Source: Ruminococcaceae bacterium R-25 (GTDB lineage: Bacteria > Bacillota > Clostridia > Saccharofermentanales > Saccharofermentanaceae). From it: a DNA stretch of 64,000 nt. How positions within the stretch are numbered: position 1 is the first letter of the stretch; each line of letters starts with the position of its first letter. The stretch covers positions 186,001 through 250,000 of the forward strand of contig QGFZ01000002.1 in the NCBI GenBank assembly GCA_003149065.1, read 5' to 3'. This document shows, piece after piece, positions 1 through 7,335 of this stretch. The position numbers and the translations under genes were made by a program. The notes beneath the pieces were generated by a model, which was given only the letters and a program-made list of their open reading frames with translations, was not told the origin of the DNA and did not search any database.

Positions 1-713
1 TAATTCTCACTTTAGGCGCTGCTGCAGTTATCGCTTACCTCGGAAGAACTTACATTCTTCCCAACGGCGAATCACTTGCTGAGATGCTCCTTCCTGACGC
101 ACGTAAGAACATCTTCATCGAAGTTGTTACACACATCTTCCCGGGCTTCATCGCAGGCATTTTGCTCTCGGCTATCATCGCTGCCGCAATGTCTACGGCT
201 GACTCCCAGCTCCTCGTTGCATCTTCCGCATTTACGAGCGATATCTATAAGCCTTTGATCCGTAAGAACAAGGCTTCCGATTCAGAGATGCTCTGGCTTG
301 GCCGTGTCGTCGTTCTTGTAGTTGCTATCGTCGCTTTCTTCATCGCTGTTCAGGGTCTTGACGATCCCAAGTCCTGGGCTTCCGACATCATGAACATGGT
401 TGAGAACGCATGGGGTCTCTTCGGCGCAGCCTTCGGACCTGTCGTTATCCTCTCACTGTTCTGGAAGCGCTTTAACTACAAGGGCGCTGTTGCAGGCATC
501 ATTGCAGGCGCCGTTGCCGACATCGCTTGGCTCCTTCTCTTCACAGACACGATCATGCCTGCCGCTATTAGCAGCACAGGTGTTTATGAGATTGTTCCCG
601 GCTTCATCTGCGGTCTTATCGTTGCAATTATCGTTACAGTTGTAACAAAGGCTCCGGGCAAGGAAGTCGAAGCAATCTACGCAAGAGCTACAGATAAGTC
701 CATCGACGACTGA
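1..713 (+). CDS. putP: Sodium:solute (proline-type) symporter, C-terminal part
   Basis: The reading frame is open from base 3, so the 5' end lies outside the window. The visible 236 residues are very hydrophobic and hold the helix motif ADSQLLVASSAFTSDIY, typical of the PutP branch of the sodium:solute symporter family, followed by several more membrane helices and a short charged tail. Family members import proline or a similar solute with sodium across the cytoplasmic membrane. The motif supports PutP over other SSF members, but substrate cannot be proved from the C-terminus. A strong terminator follows 23 bases after the stop. Confidence 0.85.
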   Translation, partial: ILTLGAAAVIAYLGRTYILPNGESLAEMLLPDARKNIFIEVVTHIFPGFIAGILLSAIIAAAMSTADSQLLVASSAFTSDIYKPLIRKNKASDSEMLWLGRVVVLVVAIVAFFIAVQGLDDPKSWASDIMNMVENAWGLFGAAFGPVVILSLFWKRFNYKGAVAGIIAGAVADIAWLLLFTDTIMPAAISSTGVYEIVPGFICGLIVAIIVTVVTKAPGKEVEAIYARATDKSIDD

Positions 714-735
714 TCTGTTTCCACTCATGTTTTTA

Positions 736-769
736 CCGGCCCTGAGGTTCGCTTCAGGGCCGTTTTTAT
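736..769 (+). terminator. Rho-independent terminator after putP
   Basis: A 9-bp perfect stem (CGGCCCTGA at 737-745 with TCAGGGCCG at 754-762) with an 8-base loop is followed by TTTTTATT. Confidence 0.9.
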
Positions 770-797
770 TGGGCGTTTTTGGGGTGTTATTGGTGTG

Positions 798-1051
798 ACG
801 GACTAATTTTATGTTTTTGGTTTTTTAGTACGTAATTTTTGAGGCTTTAGTTGGCTTCCCAGGATTTTTTACGTACTAATTTTCGAAAATGCATTATTAG
901 TCCGTAACTATTTGGAAAATAGCTGCCACAGAAGGCTGATTTTACGTACTAATCTTTAAAGACGCATTTTTAGTACGTCGAATTGGTCATATAACGCGAG
1001 TTGAAGGGTGAAAACTACGTACTAATTTTAGTGTTTGAGTTTTTAGTACGT
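798..1051. repeat. Four-unit dyad array A, period 73 bp
   Basis: Four dyads with arms ACGTACTAA / TTAGTACGT start at 798, 871, 944 and 1017, exactly 73 bp apart. Each dyad spans 35-36 bp; the 37-38 bp between dyads are unrelated to one another. The first left arm (ACGGACTAA) and second right arm (TTAGTCCGT) carry matching substitutions, so units 1 and 2 also form a nested dyad. The array lies between the convergent putP and histidine kinase genes. No coding potential is seen. Confidence 0.85.
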
Positions 1052-1067
1052 CATAGTTGTAGTGTGT

Positions 1068-1103
1068 CATACGAAAATAAACGTAAATCTACCTTTTCGT
1101 ATG
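1068..1103. repeat. 36-bp dyad with a different word
   Basis: CATACGAAAA at 1068-1077 is repeated inverted as TTTTCGTATG at 1094-1103. It follows the 73-bp array directly and has the same overall dyad length but another arm sequence. Confidence 0.75.
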
Positions 1104-1126
1104 TCGGCCCGAAAAAACAAAAACCA

Positions 1127-1164
1127 CCAAAAAACAAACGGCCTCAAAGAAAACTTCAAGGCCG
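1127..1164 (-). terminator. Terminator of the two-component operon
   Basis: On the minus strand, a stem of CGGCCT / AGGCCG (1159-1164 with 1139-1144) is followed by TTTGTTTTTT. It lies 27 bases past the histidine kinase stop. Confidence 0.8.
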
Positions 1165-1190
1165 TAACACTACTAATAGATTCAAATCAC

Positions 1191-2420
1191 TCAGAATGAG
1201 ACTTTTATCGTCATGCTCTTGCCGTCGGGGCAGATTGCTTTGATCGAGCCGCCGTGAGCTTCGGCAACGGCCTTGGCGATCGCGAGGCCTACGCCTGTGC
1301 CGCCGGTCTCAGTATTACGGGAACTGTCAGGGCGGTAGAAGCGGTCGAACAAAAGATCAACGTCCGGCGGAGTTTCGTAATTGCAGGTGTTGTAGACTTC
1401 GATTCTGGCCTTGTTCTTCTTGGAATAGACGGAGAATCTGATCTCGCCTCCCTTGTCGGAATAGCGGACGGCGTTATCGAGGAGAACGGACATCATCTGC
1501 TGGATGCCGGCCTTGTCGCCAAAGACATCAACGTTCTCGGAAATATCAACTGTCATCTTTTTGCCGCGGCCCTTTGCCTGTGACTGGTAGATATCGACGG
1601 TCTCCCATGCGGCGTTGCTTAATGAGAAGCGCTCCTTGTTTGGCAGAGGGAGGTCTTCATCGAGCCTGGATAAGGTGACGAGTTCGCTGACGAGCTTTGT
1701 CATGCGGCCTGTCTGCTTCTTGATATTGTCGGTCCATTCATCGTCGCCGTGCTCTGCCGTAATGACGTCGAGGCTCGTGGAGATGGACGTCAGAGGGGTC
1801 TTGAGCTCGTGGCTCGCGTCGGTGATGAACTGTTTTTGCTGCTTGATGTTGTTTTCGATAGGCTTGATCGCTTTCTTGGATATGATCACGACAAGGATGA
1901 AAACAAGTGTAAGACTTAAGACAGAGATGATTATGGACAGATCCAGGAGAGACTTTGCGATCTGGAGTTCTCTGCTGGCATTAAGGAAAATGATGACCGT
2001 GGCATCGTCAGATTCGGTTTTCAGGTAGCGGTAGTTGCCGATATAGCCCTTGTCTGACTTTTTGGAGAGGGCCTTTTCCGCGTATTCGGCGGCGCTGTCC
2101 TCGTCGACGGAAGCGATGAAATCCATTGAAATATATGCGGCGTCGCCGGTGTCATCAACGCGGACGATGAAGAAGCGCATCATGTAGCCCGCTTCCATGT
2201 CCTGGCGGCCCTCGAAAGGATTGCCTTCGCCACGTGGTTCGGGCTTGAAATCGCGCGGAGAACGGAAATCAGAATTAGCGATCGATTGGATGGAGTTATC
2301 AACACGTGTGGTGATAGCCGCATATGTGAAAACATTGACCAGAACAGCTATCAGCGTGATAACTGCAAAGAATGCCAGCATAGCGGCCAATATGAAGCGC
2401 CAGCGGAGTTTTTTCAGCAT
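1191..2420 (-). CDS. Sensor histidine kinase, two-component system
   Basis: This is a 409-residue membrane kinase. It has a first membrane helix near residues 9-34, an extracellular sensor region to about 157, a second helix at about 159-181 and a HisKA domain with DASHELKTPL (phospho-accepting His204). The C-terminal HATPase domain carries the N box LLDNAVRYSD and the G box GTGVGLAIAKA. It should phosphorylate the response regulator encoded just upstream. Its ATG overlaps the regulator gene by 7 bp and has a GGAGG site, so the two are translationally coupled. The signal sensed is unknown; a role like CiaH is suggested only by the promoter pattern in this window. Confidence 0.95.
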   Translation of the reverse strand: MLKKLRWRFILAAMLAFFAVITLIAVLVNVFTYAAITTRVDNSIQSIANSDFRSPRDFKPEPRGEGNPFEGRQDMEAGYMMRFFIVRVDDTGDAAYISMDFIASVDEDSAAEYAEKALSKKSDKGYIGNYRYLKTESDDATVIIFLNASRELQIAKSLLDLSIIISVLSLTLVFILVVIISKKAIKPIENNIKQQKQFITDASHELKTPLTSISTSLDVITAEHGDDEWTDNIKKQTGRMTKLVSELVTLSRLDEDLPLPNKERFSLSNAAWETVDIYQSQAKGRGKKMTVDISENVDVFGDKAGIQQMMSVLLDNAVRYSDKGGEIRFSVYSKKNKARIEVYNTCNYETPPDVDLLFDRFYRPDSSRNTETGGTGVGLAIAKAVAEAHGGSIKAICPDGKSMTIKVSF

Positions 2421-3091
2421 TTGATTTCCTCCAGGGAATAACCGGAACCGCGGATTGTCTTGATCTCAACATTGGCATCGATCGAACGGAGCTTCTTTCT
2501 TACAAAACCGATATGTGTCCAGACGACGTCGATGTCTGAATCTGATTCAAATCCCCAGATCTTGTCCATCAGGTGTTCTGTCGAAAATACGAATCCCGGA
2601 TGCAGTACAAAAAGCTCGATGAGCTGGTATTCCTTATTTGTGAGTTTGACGCTCTTGTCACCGACCTTCATTTCATAGCGGTTGCCGTCGAGGATTAGAT
2701 TGCCGACCTTCTGGAGGGAGTCGGAATAGTTTTCGCTTCTTCTTCCCAGAGCCTTTATCCTGGCGATCAGTTCGCTCGTTGCAAAGGGCTTCGGAAGGTA
2801 GTCATCGGCACCGGCCTCGAGTCCTGCGACACGGTCTTCGAGCTCAGCTTTTGCGGTAAGCATAAGTACGGGTGTGGTGATATGGTTTTTGCGGATAAGT
2901 GACAGGACTTCGAGGCCGTTCATGCCGGGCATCATGATATCTAACACGATGACTTCATATGTATCGGAGGAGATATAGGACCATGCATCATCACCGTTGT
3001 GAACAATGTCAACGGAATATTTTGCTTTTTCGAGCAAGAGCTTTAACGCCTTTGCAGTAGCGACTTCGTCTTCGGCAATGAGTATACGCAT
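2414..3091 (-). CDS. OmpR/PhoB-family response regulator
   Basis: The 225-residue protein has an N-terminal receiver domain (acidic EDE near residue 8, phospho-acceptor Asp51 in VIVLDIMMPG, conserved Thr in MLTAKAE and Lys in LPKPFA) and a C-terminal winged helix ending in the usual RGSGYSLE. It is the DNA-binding partner of the adjacent kinase. Start: ATG with an AAAAGGAGG site 7 bases upstream. OmpR-family proteins bind direct repeats phased by about 11 bp, and such a repeat lies in its own promoter (3127-3144) and before two candidate small RNAs at 38.4 and 41.4 kb. Confidence 0.96.
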   Translation of the reverse strand: MRILIAEDEVATAKALKLLLEKAKYSVDIVHNGDDAWSYISSDTYEVIVLDIMMPGMNGLEVLSLIRKNHITTPVLMLTAKAELEDRVAGLEAGADDYLPKPFATSELIARIKALGRRSENYSDSLQKVGNLILDGNRYEMKVGDKSVKLTNKEYQLIELFVLHPGFVFSTEHLMDKIWGFESDSDIDVVWTHIGFVRKKLRSIDANVEIKTIRGSGYSLEEIKC

Positions 3092-3112
3092 GGATACACC
3101 TCCTTTTCGAAC

Positions 3113-3144
3113 AGTTTATTAGGGCAACCTGAAATGCACCTGAA
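3113..3144 (-). promoter_or_regulatory. Proximal promoter of the response regulator with 11-bp direct repeat
   Basis: Reading the minus strand: TTCAGGT (3144-3138), TTCAGGT again 11 bp later (3133-3127), then 8 bases and TAAACT (3118-3113) as a -10. No -35 is needed if the regulator activates. The start point would be near 3106, directly before the ribosome site. The same layout recurs at 38353 and 41410. Confidence 0.65.
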
Positions 3145-3158
3145 ATCCTGACAATAGT

Positions 3159-3187
3159 ATAATACTGATTAGACATTACATGTCCAA
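3159..3187 (-). promoter_or_regulatory. Upstream promoter of the two-component operon
   Basis: On the minus strand TTGGAC (3187-3182), a 17-bp spacer and TATTAT (3164-3159) form a sigma-A-like promoter upstream of the repeat-bearing one. Confidence 0.55.
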
Positions 3188-3279
3188 AAGCTCGAAAAAA
3201 CGGCAATTCTCGCTTTGTGTCGTGTTAATTTCCCCATGGACATCGTATCCTCAAACCGGCCGAAAGGAGGAATCCAAGC

Positions 3280-4389
3280 TTGGATCAGAAAAAGACAGGA
3301 CAGTTTCTCAAGACCTTACGTAATGAGAAGGGACTTACCCAGGAACAGCTGGCACAGAAATTTAACGTCAGTAACAGATCCGTTTCCAGATGGGAGACGG
3401 GTACGAATCTTCCTGATATCTCATTGCTGGTCGAGATAGCCGATTTCTATGATGTCGATGTCAGGGAGATCATAGACGGGGAAAGGAAAAGCGAGATGAT
3501 GGACCAGGAAACAAGAGAGGTCGCCGGCAAGATGGCGGACTATGCAACAGGCGAGAAAAGCAAGCTTTTGAGGCTTGTGCAGGTATTGTCGATAATAGGA
3601 GTAGGATTAACGGTCGTTGCAATAGTACTTCAGACATTGGCATATGAACCGGACTTGAAGCGCGCCGGAGCGATATTTGCGACATTCTTAGGCTTTATAG
3701 TCATGAGCATAATCACGCTCTACGTAACGGGCCTTTTGCAGAGGTTCAGTAAGCACAGGAAGGCAGTAAAAGCCGTAAAGATAATTACCATAGTGCTGAT
3801 GGCAATTGTCACGCACTATGTGCTTGCGGCGGTGGTAATGTTTACTGTGGTGTACGCAATGTTTACCAGTGCCAAGATCGAAGTCAGCACGGATGCTTCG
3901 GATTTCAATAAGTACATTCATAACGGAGATGACAAGGACAGCGAATACAGTATGGGTACGAACCCGCTTTTCGATGTCATGCCGGAGAAGATCGAAGCGG
4001 AAGTTACCGAATACCAGCTCACTTATTATAACCCGTGGGACGGCCAGTACATTGTCTACATGACGCTCGACTACGGTGACAGATACGATGCTGAGATCGC
4101 AAGGCTTCAGGCGATCGGAATTGACGATTACAAGGGCATCTACACCGTAACAGGTGATCCCGAAGGCTACGATCTGGTCGCTATGGATTCCGACGAGTAC
4201 AACGGATTTGTCTATGCCATGATCCCTGAGGGTCAGGAAGGCAACACGAAGATCACCTACTGTGCGATCGTGTTCTGCAATTATTTCCTTGATCTGGATG
4301 TGCATGAATACATACCGGACAAGTACCTGCTGCCGGGCTTCGATGCGACGGACGAAAACCCGTACAGGAAAGAGAAATTGAATCTGTAA
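3280..4389 (+). CDS. XRE-family regulator with membrane tail
   Basis: A 369-residue protein starting with TTG, set by the AAAGGAGG at 3263-3270 nine bases upstream. Residues 7-60 are a Cro/C1-type helix-turn-helix (TQEQLAQKFNVSNRSVSRWETG). After a polar linker come three or four membrane helices (about 95-190) and a 150-residue domain of unknown type rich in Tyr, Asp and Glu. The design suggests a membrane-tethered transcription regulator that reads an envelope or external cue through its C-terminal part. It is divergent from the two-component operon with 188 bp between them. Target genes are unknown. Confidence 0.88.
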   Translation: MDQKKTGQFLKTLRNEKGLTQEQLAQKFNVSNRSVSRWETGTNLPDISLLVEIADFYDVDVREIIDGERKSEMMDQETREVAGKMADYATGEKSKLLRLVQVLSIIGVGLTVVAIVLQTLAYEPDLKRAGAIFATFLGFIVMSIITLYVTGLLQRFSKHRKAVKAVKIITIVLMAIVTHYVLAAVVMFTVVYAMFTSAKIEVSTDASDFNKYIHNGDDKDSEYSMGTNPLFDVMPEKIEAEVTEYQLTYYNPWDGQYIVYMTLDYGDRYDAEIARLQAIGIDDYKGIYTVTGDPEGYDLVAMDSDEYNGFVYAMIPEGQEGNTKITYCAIVFCNYFLDLDVHEYIPDKYLLPGFDATDENPYRKEKLNL

Positions 4390-4395
4390 CAGCTG

Positions 4396-4427
4396 ATACC
4401 CGCGCCTCAAAGGTGCGGGTATTTTAA
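4396..4427 (+). terminator. Terminator after the XRE regulator
   Basis: ATACCCGC and GCGGGTAT form the outer stem with an inner CCT/AGG around a CAA loop, followed by TTTAATAA. Confidence 0.85.
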
Positions 4428-4536
4428 TAATCGGATTGACCTCAAAACATTAACAAAAATCAATGATAAATTGAATATTAATATTAAACCTTGTTGATAC
4501 AATGAAAGCACACTAATACTGAAACGGGGTGCTGAT

Positions 4537-5262
4537 ATGTTGGATCTTACAGGCAAATGGGTTTTGGTAACAGGTGCCGCGAGGGGCATAGGAAGGCTTG
4601 CCGCGCTTAAGATGGCAGAGCAGGGATGTAACCTGATCCTTCACAGCAGGGACATTTCCCACACGGCTTCTCTCGAAGAAGAATTGAAGGCTATGGGCGT
4701 TAAGTGCCACTCGGTTTCAGCTGATCTCAATGACATTCCCTCAGTACAGAAAATGCTCGAAAATATCGACGCTCTGGGCGTCGACGTCGATATCGTCCTC
4801 AACAATGCAGGTCTTCAGATCGCTTACAGGACTGATTACTACAAGACACCTGCAGACGATTACACAGTAAGCTTCAATGTTAATACGATCGCTCCCGCCA
4901 TGATCTGCTATCACTTCCTGCCGAAGATGACAGAGCGCGGTTTCGGACGCATCGTAAACACAACGAGCGGCATCGATAAAGAGCCTGAGCAGGCAGGTTA
5001 TTCCGCAGCAAAGGCAGCGCTCGACAAGATCACAAAGGACATGGCATCAAGGCTCGGCGGAACAGGCGTTGCGATGAACCTAACCGATCCAGGATGGTGC
5101 AGGACAGACCTTGGCGGTCCCAACGCGCCCAACGCACCTGAGAGTGCAATTCCCGGCGTCATCGTCGGAGCATTTGTTGACGATAACATCAACGGGCAGA
5201 TCTTCCACGCGCAGGATTTCGCGGGAATGACTCTCGAAGAAGCAGTAAACAGCATCAAATAA
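4537..5262 (+). CDS. Short-chain dehydrogenase/reductase (SDR)
   Basis: A 241-residue classical SDR. The Rossmann motif TGAARGIGR is at residues 11-19, NNAG near 88-91, and the catalytic Tyr-Lys pair in YSAAKAA, with Ser in TTSGID upstream. The enzyme should reduce or oxidise a carbonyl or alcohol with NAD(P)H; the substrate is not evident. A TACAAT -10 lies at 4498-4503. Fifteen bases separate it from the iron alcohol dehydrogenase, so the two probably form an operon for aldehyde/ketone reduction. Confidence 0.9.
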   Translation: MLDLTGKWVLVTGAARGIGRLAALKMAEQGCNLILHSRDISHTASLEEELKAMGVKCHSVSADLNDIPSVQKMLENIDALGVDVDIVLNNAGLQIAYRTDYYKTPADDYTVSFNVNTIAPAMICYHFLPKMTERGFGRIVNTTSGIDKEPEQAGYSAAKAALDKITKDMASRLGGTGVAMNLTDPGWCRTDLGGPNAPNAPESAIPGVIVGAFVDDNINGQIFHAQDFAGMTLEEAVNSIK

Positions 5263-5277
5263 AAAGGGAGATAATGT

Positions 5278-6429
5278 ATGGAAAACTTCACGTTCTACTC
5301 ACCCACAAAGTTCGTTTTCGGCAAGGGCACTGAATCTGAGGCAGGCAAGCTCGTTAAGGCTTTCGGCGGATCCAAAGTCCTCATCCACTATGGCGGCGGC
5401 AGTGTTGTCCGTTCAGGTCTTTTAGACCGCGTTAAGGCTTCACTCGACGGTGAAGGAATTCCATATGTCGAATTGGGCGGCGTTAAGCCGAACCCGAGAA
5501 GCGGCCTCGTTTATGAAGGTATCGACCTCTGCAAAAAAGAGGGCATTGATTTCATTCTCGCAGTAGGCGGCGGAAGCTCCATAGATTCATCCAAAGCTAT
5601 CGCAGCAGGCGTTGTTTACGACGGCGATTTCTGGGATTTCTATTGCGGCAAGCCTATCGAAAAGGCTCTCCCTGTAGGAACAGTCCTCACGATCGCAGCT
5701 GCAGGCAGCGAAGGCTCCGGCGACTCTGTTATCACCAAGGAAGAAGGTATGTACAAGCGCGGCGCAAGCGGCGAGGGCATAAGGCCCAAGTTCAGTATCC
5801 TCAATCCTGAACTTACACAGACTCTGCCTCCTTACCAGACGGCATGCGGCATCACGGACATCATGGCTCACCTTTACGAGCGCTATCTCACAAATTCAAA
5901 GGATGTCGAAGTTACAGACCGCCTGATCGAAGCACTCCTCATCACAATGAAAAATGAAGGACCCAAGGTAATCGCTGATCCCAACGATTATCAGGCACGC
6001 GCAAATATCATGTGGGCAGGCACTATGGCACACACAAATTCCTGCGGCGTTGGCCGTTCACAGGACTGGAACAGCCACAACATCGAGCATGAATTATCAG
6101 CTCTCTACGACTGCGCTCACGGTGCAGGACTTGCGGTAACAATGCCTGCAGTTTTCAAGTATGTTATGAACCACGATGTTGCACGCTTCACACAGGTTGC
6201 AAACCGCGTCTGGGGTGTTGAGACTGCCGAGGAAGGCATCGAAGCATTCAAGCAGTTCCTCATCTCCATCGGCATGCCTTCGACATTGGGCGAATTAGGC
6301 GGCAAGGAAGAAGATATTCCCACACTTGTTAAGAACCTCTGCTACGGCGACGGCCGTGACGGCACGATCTCCGGATTTGTAACTCTTAATGAGGAAGACT
6401 GCGCAAATATCTACAAAGCAATGATCTGA
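5278..6429 (+). CDS. Iron-containing alcohol dehydrogenase (butanol dehydrogenase/YqhD type)
   Basis: The 383-residue protein has the NAD(P)-binding GGGSSIDSSKAIA motif near residues 97-109 and the metal-binding His region (HNIEHELSALYDCAHGAGLAV), typical of group III alcohol dehydrogenases. The C-terminal half is helical. YqhD/BDH-type relatives use NADPH and reduce aldehydes such as butanal, which fits a fermentative anaerobe. Start ATG, with AAAGGGAG nine bases upstream. A weak hairpin followed by TTTTTT at about 6469-6487 may terminate it. Confidence 0.93.
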   Translation: MENFTFYSPTKFVFGKGTESEAGKLVKAFGGSKVLIHYGGGSVVRSGLLDRVKASLDGEGIPYVELGGVKPNPRSGLVYEGIDLCKKEGIDFILAVGGGSSIDSSKAIAAGVVYDGDFWDFYCGKPIEKALPVGTVLTIAAAGSEGSGDSVITKEEGMYKRGASGEGIRPKFSILNPELTQTLPPYQTACGITDIMAHLYERYLTNSKDVEVTDRLIEALLITMKNEGPKVIADPNDYQARANIMWAGTMAHTNSCGVGRSQDWNSHNIEHELSALYDCAHGAGLAVTMPAVFKYVMNHDVARFTQVANRVWGVETAEEGIEAFKQFLISIGMPSTLGELGGKEEDIPTLVKNLCYGDGRDGTISGFVTLNEEDCANIYKAMI

Positions 6430-6613
6430 TAATTATTTATATTTTTTGGAGAATATCCGGGCTTTCTTTTATGACAGCCTTTTTTCGTGCTTTTGAGACG
6501 TTTTTCGCAATACGGATGTTATGGCGCTCCAAATTGTCTGATTTTTTTGAACGATTTTTCAAACGGCTGTCTGCAAACGCCTCCCTGTAACTCAACCGTA
6601 ACAGTGCGTTCAT

Positions 6614-6640
6614 TTGACTAACATACCGATTTCCTATAAT
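6614..6640 (+). promoter_or_regulatory. Promoter of the pilus operon
   Basis: TTGACT at 6614-6619 and a consensus TATAAT at 6635-6640, 15 bp apart (16 if TTTGAC is used). Transcription would start near 6647, leaving about 45 nt before the GTG start of the signal peptidase. Confidence 0.65.
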
Positions 6641-6691
6641 CCGCAATAAATATACTTGCCATTATTGTGCAGAAATGGAGCAGGGAGACCG

Positions 6692-7330
6692 GTGAAAAAG
6701 GACGATCTGAGCGACCTTAGCCGCAGGGAGCTGGTCGATACTTTGTATAACCTGATGAACGAGAATGAACGGGGAGTTAAGAAGATCCCTGTTCCAAAGC
6801 AGGTTGCAGAGGAAAGACGGAGACTTCGGAAAAGAGCTAGGGTGACAAGGACAATTGTTACTGCTTTAGGAGCATTGACTGTAGTTGCTGCAGTTGCTGT
6901 TTTGTTGTCCACATTTCTTTTCACGGCAATTCAGGTATCCGGCGACAGCATGGAACCTACCTTATCTGACGGTGATGTTCTCGTTCTGCTCAATGCCCGC
7001 GACTATTCGAGCGGACAGCTCTGCTGTGTCGCCTGGCAGAACAAATTGCTTATAAAGCGTGTAATTGCTGTCGGAGGTGACAGCATTGACATAGACAGGG
7101 AAGGCAATGTCTCGGTAAACGGAAAGAAGATCGACGAACCTTATGTTACCGAGAAGAGCCTTGGTGAATGCGATATAGAATTCCCGTATCTTGTGCCCGA
7201 AGGCCGGGTATTTGTAATGGGAGATCAAAGATCGACATCGATCGACAGCAGAAGTTCTGCTGTAGGCGCTGTGGAAGAGGATCAGATAGTTGGCCGGGTC
7301 TGGTTTAAAGCGTGGCCGTTTGGGAGCTGA
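6692..7330 (+). CDS. lepB: Signal peptidase I of the pilus operon
   Basis: GTG at 6692 is preferred over a TTG at 6656 because GGAG/CAGGGAGA lies just before it and the promoter would start transcription too close to 6656. The 212-residue product has a long charged cytoplasmic N-terminus, one membrane helix (about 53-80), catalytic Ser86 in SGDSMEPTL, catalytic Lys122 in LIKRVIAVGGD and the late box MGDQRSTSIDSRS. It cleaves signal peptides on the outer face of the membrane. As first gene of a pilin operon it probably processes or helps assemble the pilins, as SipA-like proteins do in streptococcal pilus islands. Confidence 0.93.
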   Translation: MKKDDLSDLSRRELVDTLYNLMNENERGVKKIPVPKQVAEERRRLRKRARVTRTIVTALGALTVVAAVAVLLSTFLFTAIQVSGDSMEPTLSDGDVLVLLNARDYSSGQLCCVAWQNKLLIKRVIAVGGDSIDIDREGNVSVNGKKIDEPYVTEKSLGECDIEFPYLVPEGRVFVMGDQRSTSIDSRSSAVGAVEEDQIVGRVWFKAWPFGS

Positions 7331-7335
7331 ATACA

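Noticed and set aside
798-1051. Resemblance of the 73-bp array to a CRISPR array
   Set aside because: Only 9-bp arms are kept, in alternating orientation; there is no 25-35 bp repeat and no cas gene in the window.
3127-3146. Repeat before the response regulator as a classic Pho box or WalR site
   Set aside because: The words (TTCAGG) do not match TTAACA or TGTWAH patterns; only the 11-bp phasing is shared.
3688-4410. 240-codon minus-strand frame opposite the XRE regulator
   Set aside because: No family match or start signal; the plus-strand gene has HTH and membrane motifs and a strong ribosome site.
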